Source: Longimycelium tulufanense (GTDB taxonomy: Bacteria; Actinomycetota; Actinomycetes; Mycobacteriales; Pseudonocardiaceae). Taken from it: a stretch of 64,000 bases of DNA. The notes under the pieces were generated by a model. That model searched no databases. It was not told where the DNA came from and was given only the letters and a program-made list of their open reading frames with translations. The position numbers and the translations under genes were made by a program. Shown here piece after piece: positions 38,511-47,729 of the stretch; the stretch's first letter is position 1; the number at the start of each line of letters is the position of its first letter. Location of the stretch: the NCBI RefSeq assembly GCF_014645795.1, contig NZ_BMMK01000007.1:62001-126000 (forward strand), given 5' to 3'.

Positions 38511-39275
38511 TCACGCGGCCAGCGACCGCGCCACCTGCACCAGCCACTGGTCGGCCCCGGCCGCCGGCACCCCGATCGCGCGCAGCGCCGAGCACATCAT
38601 CACCTGGTTGGCGGTGAGCACTGGCTTGCCCAGCTTGCGTTCCAGCGGCGCGATGATGTCGTAGGTGGGGACGTTGGTGCAGCTGACGAACACCGCGTCG
38701 GCCTCGACCCGGTCCACGACGCTGACCGCGCCCACGACCTCGGCGTAGCCGACCTTCCAGATGTGGCTGAGCAGCCCCAGCCCGACGCTGGCCACCACCT
38801 CGATCCCGTGCGCGGCCAGGAAGGCCAGCAGCCGCTCGGTCACGCTGTCGATGTAGGGGGTGACCACGGCCAGGCGCCGCACCTCCAGCAGCCCCAGGGC
38901 CTCGATGAGCGCCCCGGAGGTGGTGGTGGCCGCGGGCGCGCCGGCGGCCAGGATGCTCTCGATGAGCGTGCGCTCCCCGGCCACGCCGTCCACGAAGCTG
39001 CCCGAGGCGCAGGCGTAGGCCACCACCAACGGCTCGGGCGCGAGCAGGTCGCGGGTGGCCCGGCGCACGTTCCCCGGGTCCGACAGTGCCTCGGCCATCT
39101 CCACCGTCACCGGCACCGGGACGAACGGCAGCCGGGTCAGGTACAGCGAGACCTCGTCGGGCGCCCACCGCCACAGCTCGCGGTCCAGGGCGAAGTCGAA
39201 CGGGGCCACCACACCGACCCCGTGCTGGGTGGGAAGTTCCGGCCCGCTGCCGAACTCCACGACGTTGAGTGCCAT
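38511..39275 (-). CDS. Maleate isomerase/arylmalonate decarboxylase family protein 2
   Basis: A 254-residue paralogue of the preceding protein. The first Cys is in VVAYACASGSFVDG, the second in DAVFVSCTNVPTYD, which is the two-Cys arrangement of maleate isomerase and Asp/Glu racemases. ATG 39275 was taken as start. It lies between the DUF3830 gene (17 bases upstream) and the GntR operator copy 2. Two different paralogues in one cluster suggest successive or stereochemically different steps, or a heteromer. Confidence 0.86.
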   Translation of the reverse strand: MALNVVEFGSGPELPTQHGVGVVAPFDFALDRELWRWAPDEVSLYLTRLPFVPVPVTVEMAEALSDPGNVRRATRDLLAPEPLVVAYACASGSFVDGVAGERTLIESILAAGAPAATTTSGALIEALGLLEVRRLAVVTPYIDSVTERLLAFLAAHGIEVVASVGLGLLSHIWKVGYAEVVGAVSVVDRVEADAVFVSCTNVPTYDIIAPLERKLGKPVLTANQVMMCSALRAIGVPAAGADQWLVQVARSLAA

Positions 39276-39292
39276 TTCCGGCCCGCCGCTTG

Positions 39293-39787
39293 TCAGGACT
39301 CGAACCGTTGGAAGACCAGCCGCTCCCCGACGCTGCCGGATCGCCAGACGTCGTGGCACGCCTCGGCCATCCGCGAAAGCCCGTCGACGACGGTGGCGAA
39401 CACGTTGCCCGGCACCCAGCCGACATCTCCGTTGAGCAGCAGGTTGTTGCGGCCGTAGAAGATGGCCAGGTCGACGACACCGGGCAGGGCAGCAATGCCC
39501 CGTTCCTCCTTGAAACGCCGGTCGAGGGTTCCGTCGGGGAACGAGAAGTACACGACGTCGCCCGGGATCGGGGTCACCGTGGAGTTCTCCAGCCCCACCT
39601 CGTACTCGCCGAAGCCGGGCACCATCGTGTAGACCTCGTGCCGGGCGTACTTGGCGTGGAAGGCGTCCCCGGCCAGCGGGAGCGCCTCCCAGACCGCCGT
39701 GCAGGTTCGCGGAGCGTCCTTGTCCAGGAGTTCCGCCACGCAGGACACGCCGCGGTGTTCCAGCGTGATCGTGACGTGCCTCGGCAT
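39293..39787 (-). CDS. DUF3830 family protein
   Basis: A 164-residue protein of the DUF3830 family, thought to have a cyclophilin-like fold. It starts with RHVTITLEHRGVSCVAELLD, followed by CTAVWEALPL and the family block PGDVVYFSFPDG, then FYGRNNLLLNGDVGWVPGNVF. Family members often sit next to maleate isomerase/AMDase-like genes, as here. ATG 39787 has GGAGGT upstream. Function is unknown. Confidence 0.82.
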   Translation of the reverse strand: MPRHVTITLEHRGVSCVAELLDKDAPRTCTAVWEALPLAGDAFHAKYARHEVYTMVPGFGEYEVGLENSTVTPIPGDVVYFSFPDGTLDRRFKEERGIAALPGVVDLAIFYGRNNLLLNGDVGWVPGNVFATVVDGLSRMAEACHDVWRSGSVGERLVFQRFES

Positions 39788-39933
39788 GCCGGACCTCCCA
39801 TCTGGACAGGGGTGACGCTGGGCGCCACTCCCGAGCGAACTTTTCCCTTGGGGCGTTGTGGGAACCGTCCTGGCCTGGTCCGGTTGCGACGGTCTTGTCA
39901 GTGATCGTGGATCAGTCGCCAACTGCCGTAGTT

Positions 39934-39967
39934 GATTGTTGACAATCATACGAAGCACGCATAGCGT
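39934..39967 (+). promoter_or_regulatory. Promoter with GntR operator copy 3
   Basis: GATTGTtgACAATC (39934-39947) overlaps a perfect -35 TTGACA (39939-39944); a 17-base spacer leads to TAGCGT (39962-39967). It drives the dehydrogenase-amidase pair on the plus strand. Binding would block RNA polymerase directly. The divergent DUF3830 gene may also be controlled from here. Confidence 0.75.
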
Positions 39968-40036
39968 GTCAATGCCCCGTCAAGGCGTAACGGTTGACGT
40001 TCTTGTGAACCCGTGTGAACTCGGGGGTACCCACGG

Positions 40037-41041
40037 ATGACCACCCGGAACCCGCCTCCCACCGTGGTGGTTCTCCAGGGCGAGGACGCTCCACCACGGA
40101 TGGCACCGGCCGAAGGACTCGCCCAGATTCGCTATGCCCGCGCACCCGAACTGGCCGCCGCCCTGCCCGGCGCCGAGGTGCTGTTCGTCTGGGACTTCTT
40201 CTCCGACGCCCTGGCCGATGCCTGGCCGCAGGCCGATGCCCTGCGCTGGGTCCACGTCGCCAGCGCCGGCGTGGACACCCTGCTGTTCCCCGCCCTGCGC
40301 GACAGCGACGTCACCGTCACCAACTCCCGCGGCGTCTTCGACGAACCGATGGCCGAGTACGTGCTCGGCCTGGTGCTGTGCCTGGCCAAGGACCTGCACA
40401 CCACCGCCCGCCTCCAGCAGCAACGACGCTGGCAGCACCGGGAAACCGAGCGGGTGACCGGAGCGCACGTTCTGGTGGTGGGCACCGGCCCCATCGGCCG
40501 GGCGATCGGGCGCCGACTGGCCGCGGCCGGCCTGACCGTCAGCGGCCTGGGTCGCACCGCCCGCCCCGACGATCCCGACCTGGGCACCGTGCGCCCCCAG
40601 GACCACCTGCACGACGCACTCGCCCAGGCCGACTACGTCGTGCTCGCCGCACCACTGACCGAGGCCACCCGCGGCATGATCGACCGCGCCGCCCTGGCCC
40701 GGATGAAACCCACCGCCCGCCTGATCAACGTCGCCCGCGGGCCCCTGGTCGCCCAAGACGACCTCGTGGCCGCACTCCGCGCGCACCAGATCGCCGGCGC
40801 CGCCCTGGACGTCTTCGCCGACGAACCCCTGCCCGACTCCTCTCCCCTGTGGCGGCTGCCCAACGTCCTGGTCTCCCCCCACATGTCCGGCGACGTCGTC
40901 GGCTGGCGCGAGGAACTGGTGGAGCTGTTCACCGACAACCTCCGCCGCTACCGACAGGGCAGCCCCCTGCGCAACGTCGTCGACAAACGGCTCGGCTACG
41001 TGACATCCGCTCCGCTCGAGCACACCAGGGGGTCCCGGTGA
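40037..41041 (+). CDS. D-2-hydroxyacid dehydrogenase
   Basis: A 334-residue NAD(P)-dependent dehydrogenase of the D-isomer-specific family. It has VLVVGTGPIGRAIGRRL (nucleotide fold), the catalytic Arg in LINVARGPLV, the Glu in DVFADEPLP and the His in VLVSPHMSG. Homologues reduce or oxidise 2-keto/2-hydroxy acids. The stop overlaps the amidase start (GTGA). It is placed under the third GntR operator. Confidence 0.9.
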   Translation: MTTRNPPPTVVVLQGEDAPPRMAPAEGLAQIRYARAPELAAALPGAEVLFVWDFFSDALADAWPQADALRWVHVASAGVDTLLFPALRDSDVTVTNSRGVFDEPMAEYVLGLVLCLAKDLHTTARLQQQRRWQHRETERVTGAHVLVVGTGPIGRAIGRRLAAAGLTVSGLGRTARPDDPDLGTVRPQDHLHDALAQADYVVLAAPLTEATRGMIDRAALARMKPTARLINVARGPLVAQDDLVAALRAHQIAGAALDVFADEPLPDSSPLWRLPNVLVSPHMSGDVVGWREELVELFTDNLRRYRQGSPLRNVVDKRLGYVTSAPLEHTRGSR

Positions 41042-42492
41042 CGACCGACATCGCGCACCTGACCGCACACCAACTGCTGTCGGCCTACCGCAGCCGGCAA
41101 CTCTCCCCCGTCCAGGCCACCGAAGCCGTCCTGGCCCGCATCGCCGCCGTCGACCCGCTGCTGAGCGCCTTCACCCTCGTCGACGCCGACCGCGCCCTCG
41201 CCCAGGCCCGCGCCTCCGAACAACGGTGGGCCCGCGGCGAACCCCGCGGCCTGCTCGACGGCGTCCCGGTGTCGATCAAGGACGTCCTGCTCACCCGCGG
41301 ATGGCCGACCCTGCGCGGCTCCCGCACCATCGATCCCCACCAGCCGTGGGAGGAGGACTCCCCGGCGGTCGCGCGCCTGCGCGAGCACGGCGCGGTGCTC
41401 ATCGGCAAGACCACCACCCCGGAACTCGCCTGGAAAGGCGTCACCGACAGCCCCCTGACCGGAATCACCCGCAATCCCTGGGATCCCGCCCGCACACCGG
41501 GCGGCTCCAGCGGGGGCGCCGCCGCGGCCGTGGCCACCGGCATGGCCCCGCTGGCCCTGGGCACCGACGGCGGCGGATCGGTCCGGATCCCGGCCGGCTT
41601 CACCGGGATCTTCGCGCACAAGCCCACCTACGGCCGGGTCCCGCACTACCCGGCCAGCCCCTTCGGCACCCTGGCCCACGTCGGCCCCATGACCTGGAGC
41701 GTGGCCGATTCCGCGCTGCTGCTCGACGTCATCTCCGGGCCCGACCACCGCGGCTGGGCGACCCTGCCGCCCCCCGGCGTCGCCTACGCCGAGACCCTGC
41801 GCCCGACGGTGGCGGGCCTGCGGATCGCCTTCAGCCCCACCCTCGGCTTCGCCGCCGTGGACCCGGAAGTCGCCGCCGTGGTGGCACAGGCGGTCGCGGT
41901 GTTCGCCGAGCTGGGCGCCCACGTCACCGAAGTGGACCCGGGCTTCACCGACCCGGTGGCCGACTTCCACGTGCTGTGGTTCGCCGGGGCCGCCAAGTCG
42001 GTGGCCGCCGTCAACGCCGACCAGCGTGCCAGCATGGACCCGGGCCTGGCCGAGATCTGCGCGCAGGGCGAGCGGTACTCCGCGGTGGAGTACCTGGATG
42101 CGGTGACGCGACGGATGGAACTGGGGCGGCAGATGGGGCGCTTCCATGCCGACTACGACCTGCTGGTCACCCCAACCCTGCCGATCCCCGCTTTCGAGGC
42201 CGGGCGGGAGGTGCCACCGGGGTGGCCACGGCGACGCTGGACGAGCTGGGCCCCGTTCAGCTACCCGTTCAACATGACCCAGCAGCCGGCGGCGAGCCTG
42301 CCGTGCGGGTTCACCGCCGAAGGGCTTCCGGTGGGGCTGCAGGTCGTCGGGCCACGGCATGCCGACGACCGGGTGCTGGCCGCCTGTGCCGCGTTCGAAC
42401 AGGCCCGTCCCTGGCACGACCACCGACCCGAGCCCCGCCCGCAGACAGGCACGTGGCCGGCTCAGGACACCCCGCTCACACCCGCCACCTAG
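41038..42492 (+). CDS. Amidase (amidase signature family)
   Basis: A 484-residue amidase with the Ser-cisSer-Lys triad visible: Lys in GVPVSIKDVLLTRG, Ser residues in RTPGGSSGGAAAAVATGMAPLALGTDGGGS. The GTG at 41038 overlaps the dehydrogenase stop. In the cluster it may open a lactam or amide to release an amino acid for the aminotransferase; the substrate is not predictable. Confidence 0.93.
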   Translation: MTTDIAHLTAHQLLSAYRSRQLSPVQATEAVLARIAAVDPLLSAFTLVDADRALAQARASEQRWARGEPRGLLDGVPVSIKDVLLTRGWPTLRGSRTIDPHQPWEEDSPAVARLREHGAVLIGKTTTPELAWKGVTDSPLTGITRNPWDPARTPGGSSGGAAAAVATGMAPLALGTDGGGSVRIPAGFTGIFAHKPTYGRVPHYPASPFGTLAHVGPMTWSVADSALLLDVISGPDHRGWATLPPPGVAYAETLRPTVAGLRIAFSPTLGFAAVDPEVAAVVAQAVAVFAELGAHVTEVDPGFTDPVADFHVLWFAGAAKSVAAVNADQRASMDPGLAEICAQGERYSAVEYLDAVTRRMELGRQMGRFHADYDLLVTPTLPIPAFEAGREVPPGWPRRRWTSWAPFSYPFNMTQQPAASLPCGFTAEGLPVGLQVVGPRHADDRVLAACAAFEQARPWHDHRPEPRPQTGTWPAQDTPLTPAT

Positions 42493-42576
42493 CACCGCCG
42501 AGGCGCAGCCTGTCCCGCCGAGGCCACCGATTCCGTGGTGTGACGGCATGGCCGCACTGGTGGATCAGCGTGGCCG

Positions 42577-43878
42577 TCAGCCCGCTTCGGGGGATGCGGG
42601 GCGCGGGCACGCCGCCCACAACCCGCCCTGTCGGCGTATCCGGGGCTCGATGTCCCGGGCTGCTGCCTCGGGTTTGCGGACCCGGGCTCGCGCGCGGCAG
42701 ACCCAGCCTCGGCCGGGCCGCGCCACCAGTGTTCGCAAGGTGCCGTGGTCCAGCCGACACGCTCGTTTCCCGCGCCCGTGCAAGGAAGACTCTCCCCCGT
42801 GGTGGGCGGACACGGCGACACCCAGGTGTGATGCCGCACGGGCGACCACCCTTGTCGAGCCGGTGTGCTCGCGGGCCGGCCGCAGGTCCCCGGACGGTGT
42901 CGTGTGCACCGGCCAGCTCGGATTCACCCGGTTCCGCAACGGGATGGGCTGGCGCGGGCGATCGCCGGCCGCCGCGGCCGGCGTCTCCTTCGGCCTGGCC
43001 CGGGTACGGGCGGTGCGTGTCGGTCCGGTGTTGACCAGCAGCTGCCCACCGACCACCGCCGCGCAGAGCAACCCGACCCCCAGCAGCTGGACGGGTGTCA
43101 GTGACTCACCGACCACCAGCCACCCCAACCCCGTGGCCACCAAGGGATTGAGCAACGTCAACAGCGACATCGCGACCGCCGACGTCCCCGCGTGCAGCCC
43201 CCCGAACAGCAGCGTGAACGCCAACGCGGTCGCCGCTGCCGACAACCACACCACCCCGACGCCACCCCAGGCGTCCAGCGCGGGCGGCCCGCCTTCCACG
43301 GCCAGGGCCAGTGGGCCGAGAAGCGCGGCACCGGCCAGCATCTGCCAGGCCAGCGCCGTGGTGGGGCCTACCCCCGAAGGAACACCCCAGCGCCGGGTGA
43401 GCACGAACCCGGTCGCGGCCGCCACGGCGGTGCCCGCCCCAGCGAGGACACCCACCGCGTCCATCGCCTCCACGCCACGTAACACCAGCAGCGCCACCCC
43501 ACTAACCCCACCGGCGGCCACCACAAACTGCAGCGCACGGACCTGCTCCCGCAGCAAGGCCAAGGCCAGGAACGGCACGAGCAGGGCCTGGGCCGCGCTC
43601 AACGAACCCACCATCCCGCCCGGGATCCGATGCACCGCAACGAACTGCAACGAGTAGAACGCCGAGAAGTTCAGTCCACCCAACACCAGTGACCGCCACC
43701 ACCAGCTGCCGTGCGGCATCCTCGGGCGCAACGCCCACAGCAGCACGCCGGCCGGTGCCACGCGATACACGGCGTTCCACAGTGGCGTGGGTGGCAGGGT
43801 TGTCGCCGCCACCAGGAACGCGGTGCCCATCAGGGCAGGTCCCATACCGGTTCGGATCAGCAGGCCCACCGTCGACAT
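42577..43878 (-). CDS. EamA/DMT-family transporter with abnormal C-terminal tail
   Basis: A 433-residue protein. Residues 1 to about 295 form a ten-helix drug/metabolite transporter with two EamA repeats (ALMGTAFLVAATTLPPTPLW and the second repeat from ATAVAAATGFVLTRRWG to LLGVGLLCAAVVGGQLLVN). Family members usually end near residue 300. Here the frame continues for about 130 Arg/Ala/Pro-rich residues with no domain, so the normal stop was probably lost by mutation or a base error. ATG 43878 was chosen. It is convergent with the amidase gene. Confidence 0.85.
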   Translation of the reverse strand: MSTVGLLIRTGMGPALMGTAFLVAATTLPPTPLWNAVYRVAPAGVLLWALRPRMPHGSWWWRSLVLGGLNFSAFYSLQFVAVHRIPGGMVGSLSAAQALLVPFLALALLREQVRALQFVVAAGGVSGVALLVLRGVEAMDAVGVLAGAGTAVAAATGFVLTRRWGVPSGVGPTTALAWQMLAGAALLGPLALAVEGGPPALDAWGGVGVVWLSAAATALAFTLLFGGLHAGTSAVAMSLLTLLNPLVATGLGWLVVGESLTPVQLLGVGLLCAAVVGGQLLVNTGPTRTARTRARPKETPAAAAGDRPRQPIPLRNRVNPSWPVHTTPSGDLRPAREHTGSTRVVARAASHLGVAVSAHHGGESSLHGRGKRACRLDHGTLRTLVARPGRGWVCRARARVRKPEAAARDIEPRIRRQGGLWAACPRPASPEAG

Positions 43879-45031
43879 CGGAGGCCCCCTTCGGGCAGAA
43901 GCAACACAAAAAACGCAGGGTGAGACAAGCGGCGGCGGGGTGCGAAAGGGTCCTCGCACCCGACCCACCCCACCAGCCGGCATTCGGGCGATTCCGTTGA
44001 GTGGCGGGGAACAGTCGGGGAATGGATGGGATCAGTGCAGTTTGCGCGGCACTGGGCAACGCCGGGTTGCCGTTCGGCGCACGCGGTGGGCAGCGGCCCG
44101 GGGGGACCGCACGTGAGCTGCGCTGACCGTGGCGTGCGGAGGATACCGGGTGGCTGGCGCCGCGGGAGTGGCGACGGTGTCGACGGATTTGGCAATTGCT
44201 CGACCAAGCGTCGATGATCTTGTCCAAATCTTTATCGTCTTACTCGGACGATGAACGCATCGTGGTACGCGCCGGAAGGGTTGTCGCGGACGGGTGGCGG
44301 GCTCGTCTCACCGGGTGCGGATCACCGCGGTCCCGCTCACTCTTATACTGCCTTTTCTGGCCCGACGGGGTGACGTACAGATGAAAAGTGAACCGCAATG
44401 GCGCAAGTGCGGCACACCCGACCGATACGCATTACCGCCCGCACCGGGATGGCTGGGTACGCCGGGCCACGCACCTCCCGCACAACCCCGGACGACACAG
44501 ACGCCCCGTCCCAGCCGCGGGCGCGGCGGAACCGGGGCCGCCTCGTCGCCGGTGTGCCGCACAGCAGCGTCGGTGACCTTGTGGAGCGTGGCGTCGTCGA
44601 ACCGTAGTGCGCCTGCCCGCCCGGTCGGGCCCGCCAGCAACACCGCGACTCCGTCGGCGCGCGAGCACGGGGCCCAGATCATCCCTTCAGCCCACGAGCC
44701 GCCCCGGTCGCCGCCGGGATCGGAGCGCTGGCGGAGCTGGCGGACAACAGTGCCGGCCGCCTTCCCGTCCAGCAGGACGATTTCCGCCACCAGAAGGTGA
44801 TCTCCGTCTCGCGCGGGGACCGCCTCCTCGTGTCCGCAAGGCGTCCACGTCGCGGGGCCCGCTCGGCCCCATCTCGCCGCCACGCCTGGTGTTTTTCCGT
44901 CAGCCGCTGAATCCGACGGCCCCACGGGCGGCAGTTCCGCCACGCGGAGTCCCCGGCATCCTGGCCCGCCCCACGCATCGAGTGCGAAGTGTCACCAAGC
45001 GTTCACCCCGACACACTCCTAGGTTGGCACC
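43879..45031. other. Long region without a convincing gene
   Basis: About 1.15 kb. One minus-strand frame (about 44308-44943) is open and encodes short plausible stretches such as DHLLVAEIVLLDGKAAGTVV, but I recognise no family, the ends are Arg-rich, and there is no good ribosome site; I regard it as doubtful or a remnant. The rest shows nothing. Confidence 0.4.
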
Positions 45032-45313
45032 ATGGCCGAGCAGTTTCAGGTCGAACCGGTCGCCGAGCACGAGTACCTGATCCGGGTCGACGCCGACGGG
45101 CAGCCCCTGGAGTCGCGGTTCCACGTCGACCCGGACGTGCTGCAGGAGCTGGGCATCGCCGACGCCGACGAGCAGCAGGTGGTCGAGTACAGCGCCCGGT
45201 TCCTCTCCGAGCAACAACCCCTCATCGCCTTCCCGGAGCTGGTTGACCTCCGCGACTTCGTGGCCACCTACGACGACTACCCCGAGCACCTGCGCCGTGC
45301 GCTGGGGCGATAG
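45032..45313 (+). CDS. Small acidic hypothetical protein
   Basis: A 93-residue acidic protein I do not recognise. It begins AEQFQVEPVAEHEYLIRVDADGQ, has DADEQQVVEYSARFLSEQQ and ends YPEHLRRALGR; codon use is typical of the genome (third positions nearly all G/C), the ATG follows AGGTTGGCACC, and a terminator hairpin lies 42 bases after the stop. These support a real gene. It has no signal peptide or membrane helix. Confidence 0.75.
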   Translation: MAEQFQVEPVAEHEYLIRVDADGQPLESRFHVDPDVLQELGIADADEQQVVEYSARFLSEQQPLIAFPELVDLRDFVATYDDYPEHLRRALGR

Positions 45314-45355
45314 GCCCGCCACGTCGTCGCCGGGCACCTCGCCCACGCCCGGCGG

Positions 45356-45397
45356 CCGGGTTCCCCGCCCCTGACGGCGTCGGGGCGGAGAACCGGG
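45356..45397 (+). terminator. Hairpin after the small acidic protein gene
   Basis: CCGGGTTCCCCGCCCC (45356-45371) pairs with 45382-45397 with one mismatch and one G-U pair around a 10-base loop. Position suits a terminator for the gene ending at 45313. Confidence 0.65.
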
Positions 45398-45598
45398 CTG
45401 GGCACCGTGCCCACCGGCCGGCCCAGGCCGGCGACAAGCCGATGGTCCGGCGGGCATCGCCCGCGCGGCACCCTCCGCGCGTGTCCTCATGACGGCGGCC
45501 GGCCGGAAGCCGGGCCCGATGCCAGCTCACCGCCGGGCTCGATCAGAAACCACCGCTCGGCGACATCGGCAACAACCCGCCGAGCCCTCATCGACCGC

Positions 45599-46138
45599 TT
45601 ATCGGGCCGGGGTACCGAAGTTCTGCGTCCAGTAGACCCGGAAGCTACCGCGGGGGTTTTCCGCGAACCCGACACCCACCTCGGTCAACGCGCAGTTCAG
45701 GATGTTCGCCCGGTGGCCGGAGCTCTTCATCCACCCGGCCACGACCTTCTCCGGCGTGCCATACCCGGCCGCGATGTTCTCGGCAGCACGCTGGTACCGG
45801 TATCCCTCCGCCCGAATCCGCTGGGTGAACGTGCGGCCGTTCCTACTGGTGTGCGAGAAGTAGTTCTTGGCCGCCATGTCCGTGCTGTGTTTGCGGGCCG
45901 CCCGGCCCAACGCCGCGTTGGCCCGCAGCGCCTTGCAGCCGTTCCGCTTCCGCTGCTGGTTCGTCAGGTCAATGACCTTGCGCTCGACGGCCGCCGGGTC
46001 CGCCAGGGGCCGCGCCGAGGCCACGGCGCCCGCGCCGGGTGCGGCGGGCGACGGCCCGGCCAGCGCGGGCACCGTCACCGCCAACAGCAGGGCACCCACG
46101 CAGCCGACCACCGCGCTCGCGCCGGCGATTTTCCTCAT
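45599..46138 (-). CDS. Secreted CAP (SCP/YkwD) domain protein
   Basis: A 179-residue secreted protein. The signal peptide is about residues 1-28 (KIAGASAVVGCVGALLLAV then ALA). The CAP domain follows with LTNQQRKRNGCKALRANAAL, HSTDMAAKNYFSHTSRNG (His/Asp cavity residues), AENIAAGY and WMKSSGHRANILN. Bacterial YkwD-type proteins are extracellular and of unclear function. ATG 46138 was chosen over an ATG eight codons upstream because it starts the signal peptide directly. Confidence 0.93.
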   Translation of the reverse strand: MRKIAGASAVVGCVGALLLAVTVPALAGPSPAAPGAGAVASARPLADPAAVERKVIDLTNQQRKRNGCKALRANAALGRAARKHSTDMAAKNYFSHTSRNGRTFTQRIRAEGYRYQRAAENIAAGYGTPEKVVAGWMKSSGHRANILNCALTEVGVGFAENPRGSFRVYWTQNFGTPAR

Positions 46139-46529
46139 GGCCGTATTCCTCCTCGCCACCACATTCCGTGGGATCGGGGTCAGTCGGAACTCAAACGCCG
46201 GTCATCGTGATCTTCCCTGCGCACTCGATCAACCCTTCGTTCGTATGGCCTTTATCTCACCGTAATCATCTGCACGAATCATGGTGGTACCGATTTTCGA
46301 ACGTCCCCGCACATGAAGACCAGGTCACGCAACCTTCGGGCGGCAGACGACGCGAGGAGATTCGACGGCCATCAGAAGGATACGAAACAGGGGCGTCTAG
46401 TATTGTTTGTTTCTATTATCTCGGAACTGCTGCGACTACAGCATCTATCACCCGACGAATGCCGTTGACCCGCGAACACACAGCAATGAACCGGTCACGC
46501 TGGGATATCGAGGCAAAGCTCGGCCCTTG
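46139..46529. other. Intergenic region upstream of the CAP gene
   Basis: No gene seen. AT-richer than its surroundings (for example tagtattgtttgtttctatt around 46397) and probably contains the CAP gene promoter. Confidence 0.5.
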
Positions 46530-46581
46530 AATGGGTGATGGCCCGGTCACCGCAGGTGGCGGCGCCGGGCCATCACCCATT
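46530..46581. terminator. Perfect 17-bp hairpin (terminator)
   Basis: AATGGGTGATGGCCCGG (46530-46546) and its exact complement (46565-46581) with an 18-base loop. It lies 72 bases past the stop of the GDSL gene and is the strongest hairpin in the window. Confidence 0.85.
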
Positions 46582-46652
46582 GCCCAGGGGTGTGACGTGA
46601 TGTACCACGAAACGTACGGACTCTTGCGCGAGATGACCGCACCGCATCCCGG

Positions 46653-47729
46653 TCAGCGGACCGCGCGCACGTCACCGTGAACGGCCTGCCCGACGGCCGG
46701 GTGCAGGTAACCGTCCCGGCCGGGCAGACAAGCGGCGGCCCGGTCATCGGTGGCGAGGAACTCGCCGAGGCAGCGGCCGAACTGGCTGTGCCCGCGGGCG
46801 TTGGGGTGGAAGGACTCCTGGGTGGCGTGGTTGGACCGCTGGTCATCGGTCAGCGCGTGCCAGTCCACGATCAGCCGGGAGAACCATTCCTTGCTCAGGT
46901 CGGAGCCACCGGCGCACGCCTCATGGCCACGACCGGCACGGGACAGGTCGAGGAAGCGGACCCCGGACTGATCGGCCGCACGCCGAAGGCCCGCGGCCAA
47001 CTGGATGACCGCGTTGCTCTCCACCCAGTGCAGGTCGTCCTTGCGGAACGGACAACCGTTGAGGTTCTGCAGCTCGACAGGGATCCGCGGCCCGACCGGC
47101 GCGGCGTAGGACAGCAGCACCAGCGCATAGCTGTCATCGGGGTAGCCGGCCGCACGCATCACGTGGCGGATATCGGTGAGGGCACGGACGACTTTCGGCA
47201 CCATGCGGTCGATCCGGTCCAGCCACTCGGACTCCAGCTCCGGGTGGCAGTCACCGCCACGACGCTCGGAGGGGCGCAGGCAGCGGGAGACGACGTCGCC
47301 GAACCGCGGGTCGTCGTTGGCGCCGATTCCGACGACGATGCCTTGGATGCGGTACTCGCGGGCCACCGTAGTCAGGCGGGCGGCCTGGCTGGTCTCGGTG
47401 TACTGGGTGGCCTCGCCGAGCGCGACATCGGCGCTGTTGGCCCCGGAGCAGGCGAGGTTGACGGTGGCGTCGATACCCGGGAGCGCCGTGCGGTGGATGA
47501 GGGAGTTGGGTGAGCGGTGGCACCAGTTGCCGTTCTCCCCGTTCGTGCCGGGCTCGTAGTCACCGGCCGCCTCACCGGAGATGGTGCTGTCGCCGAGGGA
47601 GACCAGGGCATGCGGCTTGTCCTCGGGCGGCGCCGGCGGTGTCGGCACCTGCCGGTCGCTGACGAGGATGAGAAGGAAGAAAACCGGCAGCAGCAGGAGG
47701 ACGAGCAGCCGGTGTCGCAGGGGCCGCAT
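46653..47729 (-). CDS. Secreted/membrane-anchored SGNH (GDSL) hydrolase
   Basis: A 358-residue esterase-like protein. An N-terminal hydrophobic helix (LLVLLLLPVFFLLILVSD) serves as signal or anchor, followed by a Pro-rich spacer. Block I is LVSLGDSTISGE with the catalytic Ser, block III has GIGANDDPRFG, and block V is ESFHPNARGHSQFG with the catalytic Asp/His pair. Six or more Cys residues suggest disulfides, as in Streptomyces secreted lipases. ATG 47729 was chosen; upstream frame is Arg-rich and unlike the family. Confidence 0.92.
   Translation of the reverse strand: MRPLRHRLLVLLLLPVFFLLILVSDRQVPTPPAPPEDKPHALVSLGDSTISGEAAGDYEPGTNGENGNWCHRSPNSLIHRTALPGIDATVNLACSGANSADVALGEATQYTETSQAARLTTVAREYRIQGIVVGIGANDDPRFGDVVSRCLRPSERRGGDCHPELESEWLDRIDRMVPKVVRALTDIRHVMRAAGYPDDSYALVLLSYAAPVGPRIPVELQNLNGCPFRKDDLHWVESNAVIQLAAGLRRAADQSGVRFLDLSRAGRGHEACAGGSDLSKEWFSRLIVDWHALTDDQRSNHATQESFHPNARGHSQFGRCLGEFLATDDRAAACLPGRDGYLHPAVGQAVHGDVRAVR

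Noticed and set aside
37687-39275. Ectoine degradation (EutABCDE/Doe) cluster
   Set aside because: The EutA-like fold and omega-aminotransferase match loosely, but no ectoine hydrolase, deacetylase or ectoine transporter is present.
44308-44943. A minus-strand frame of 211 codons
   Set aside because: No recognised family, Arg-rich ends and no ribosome site; not strong enough to list as a gene.
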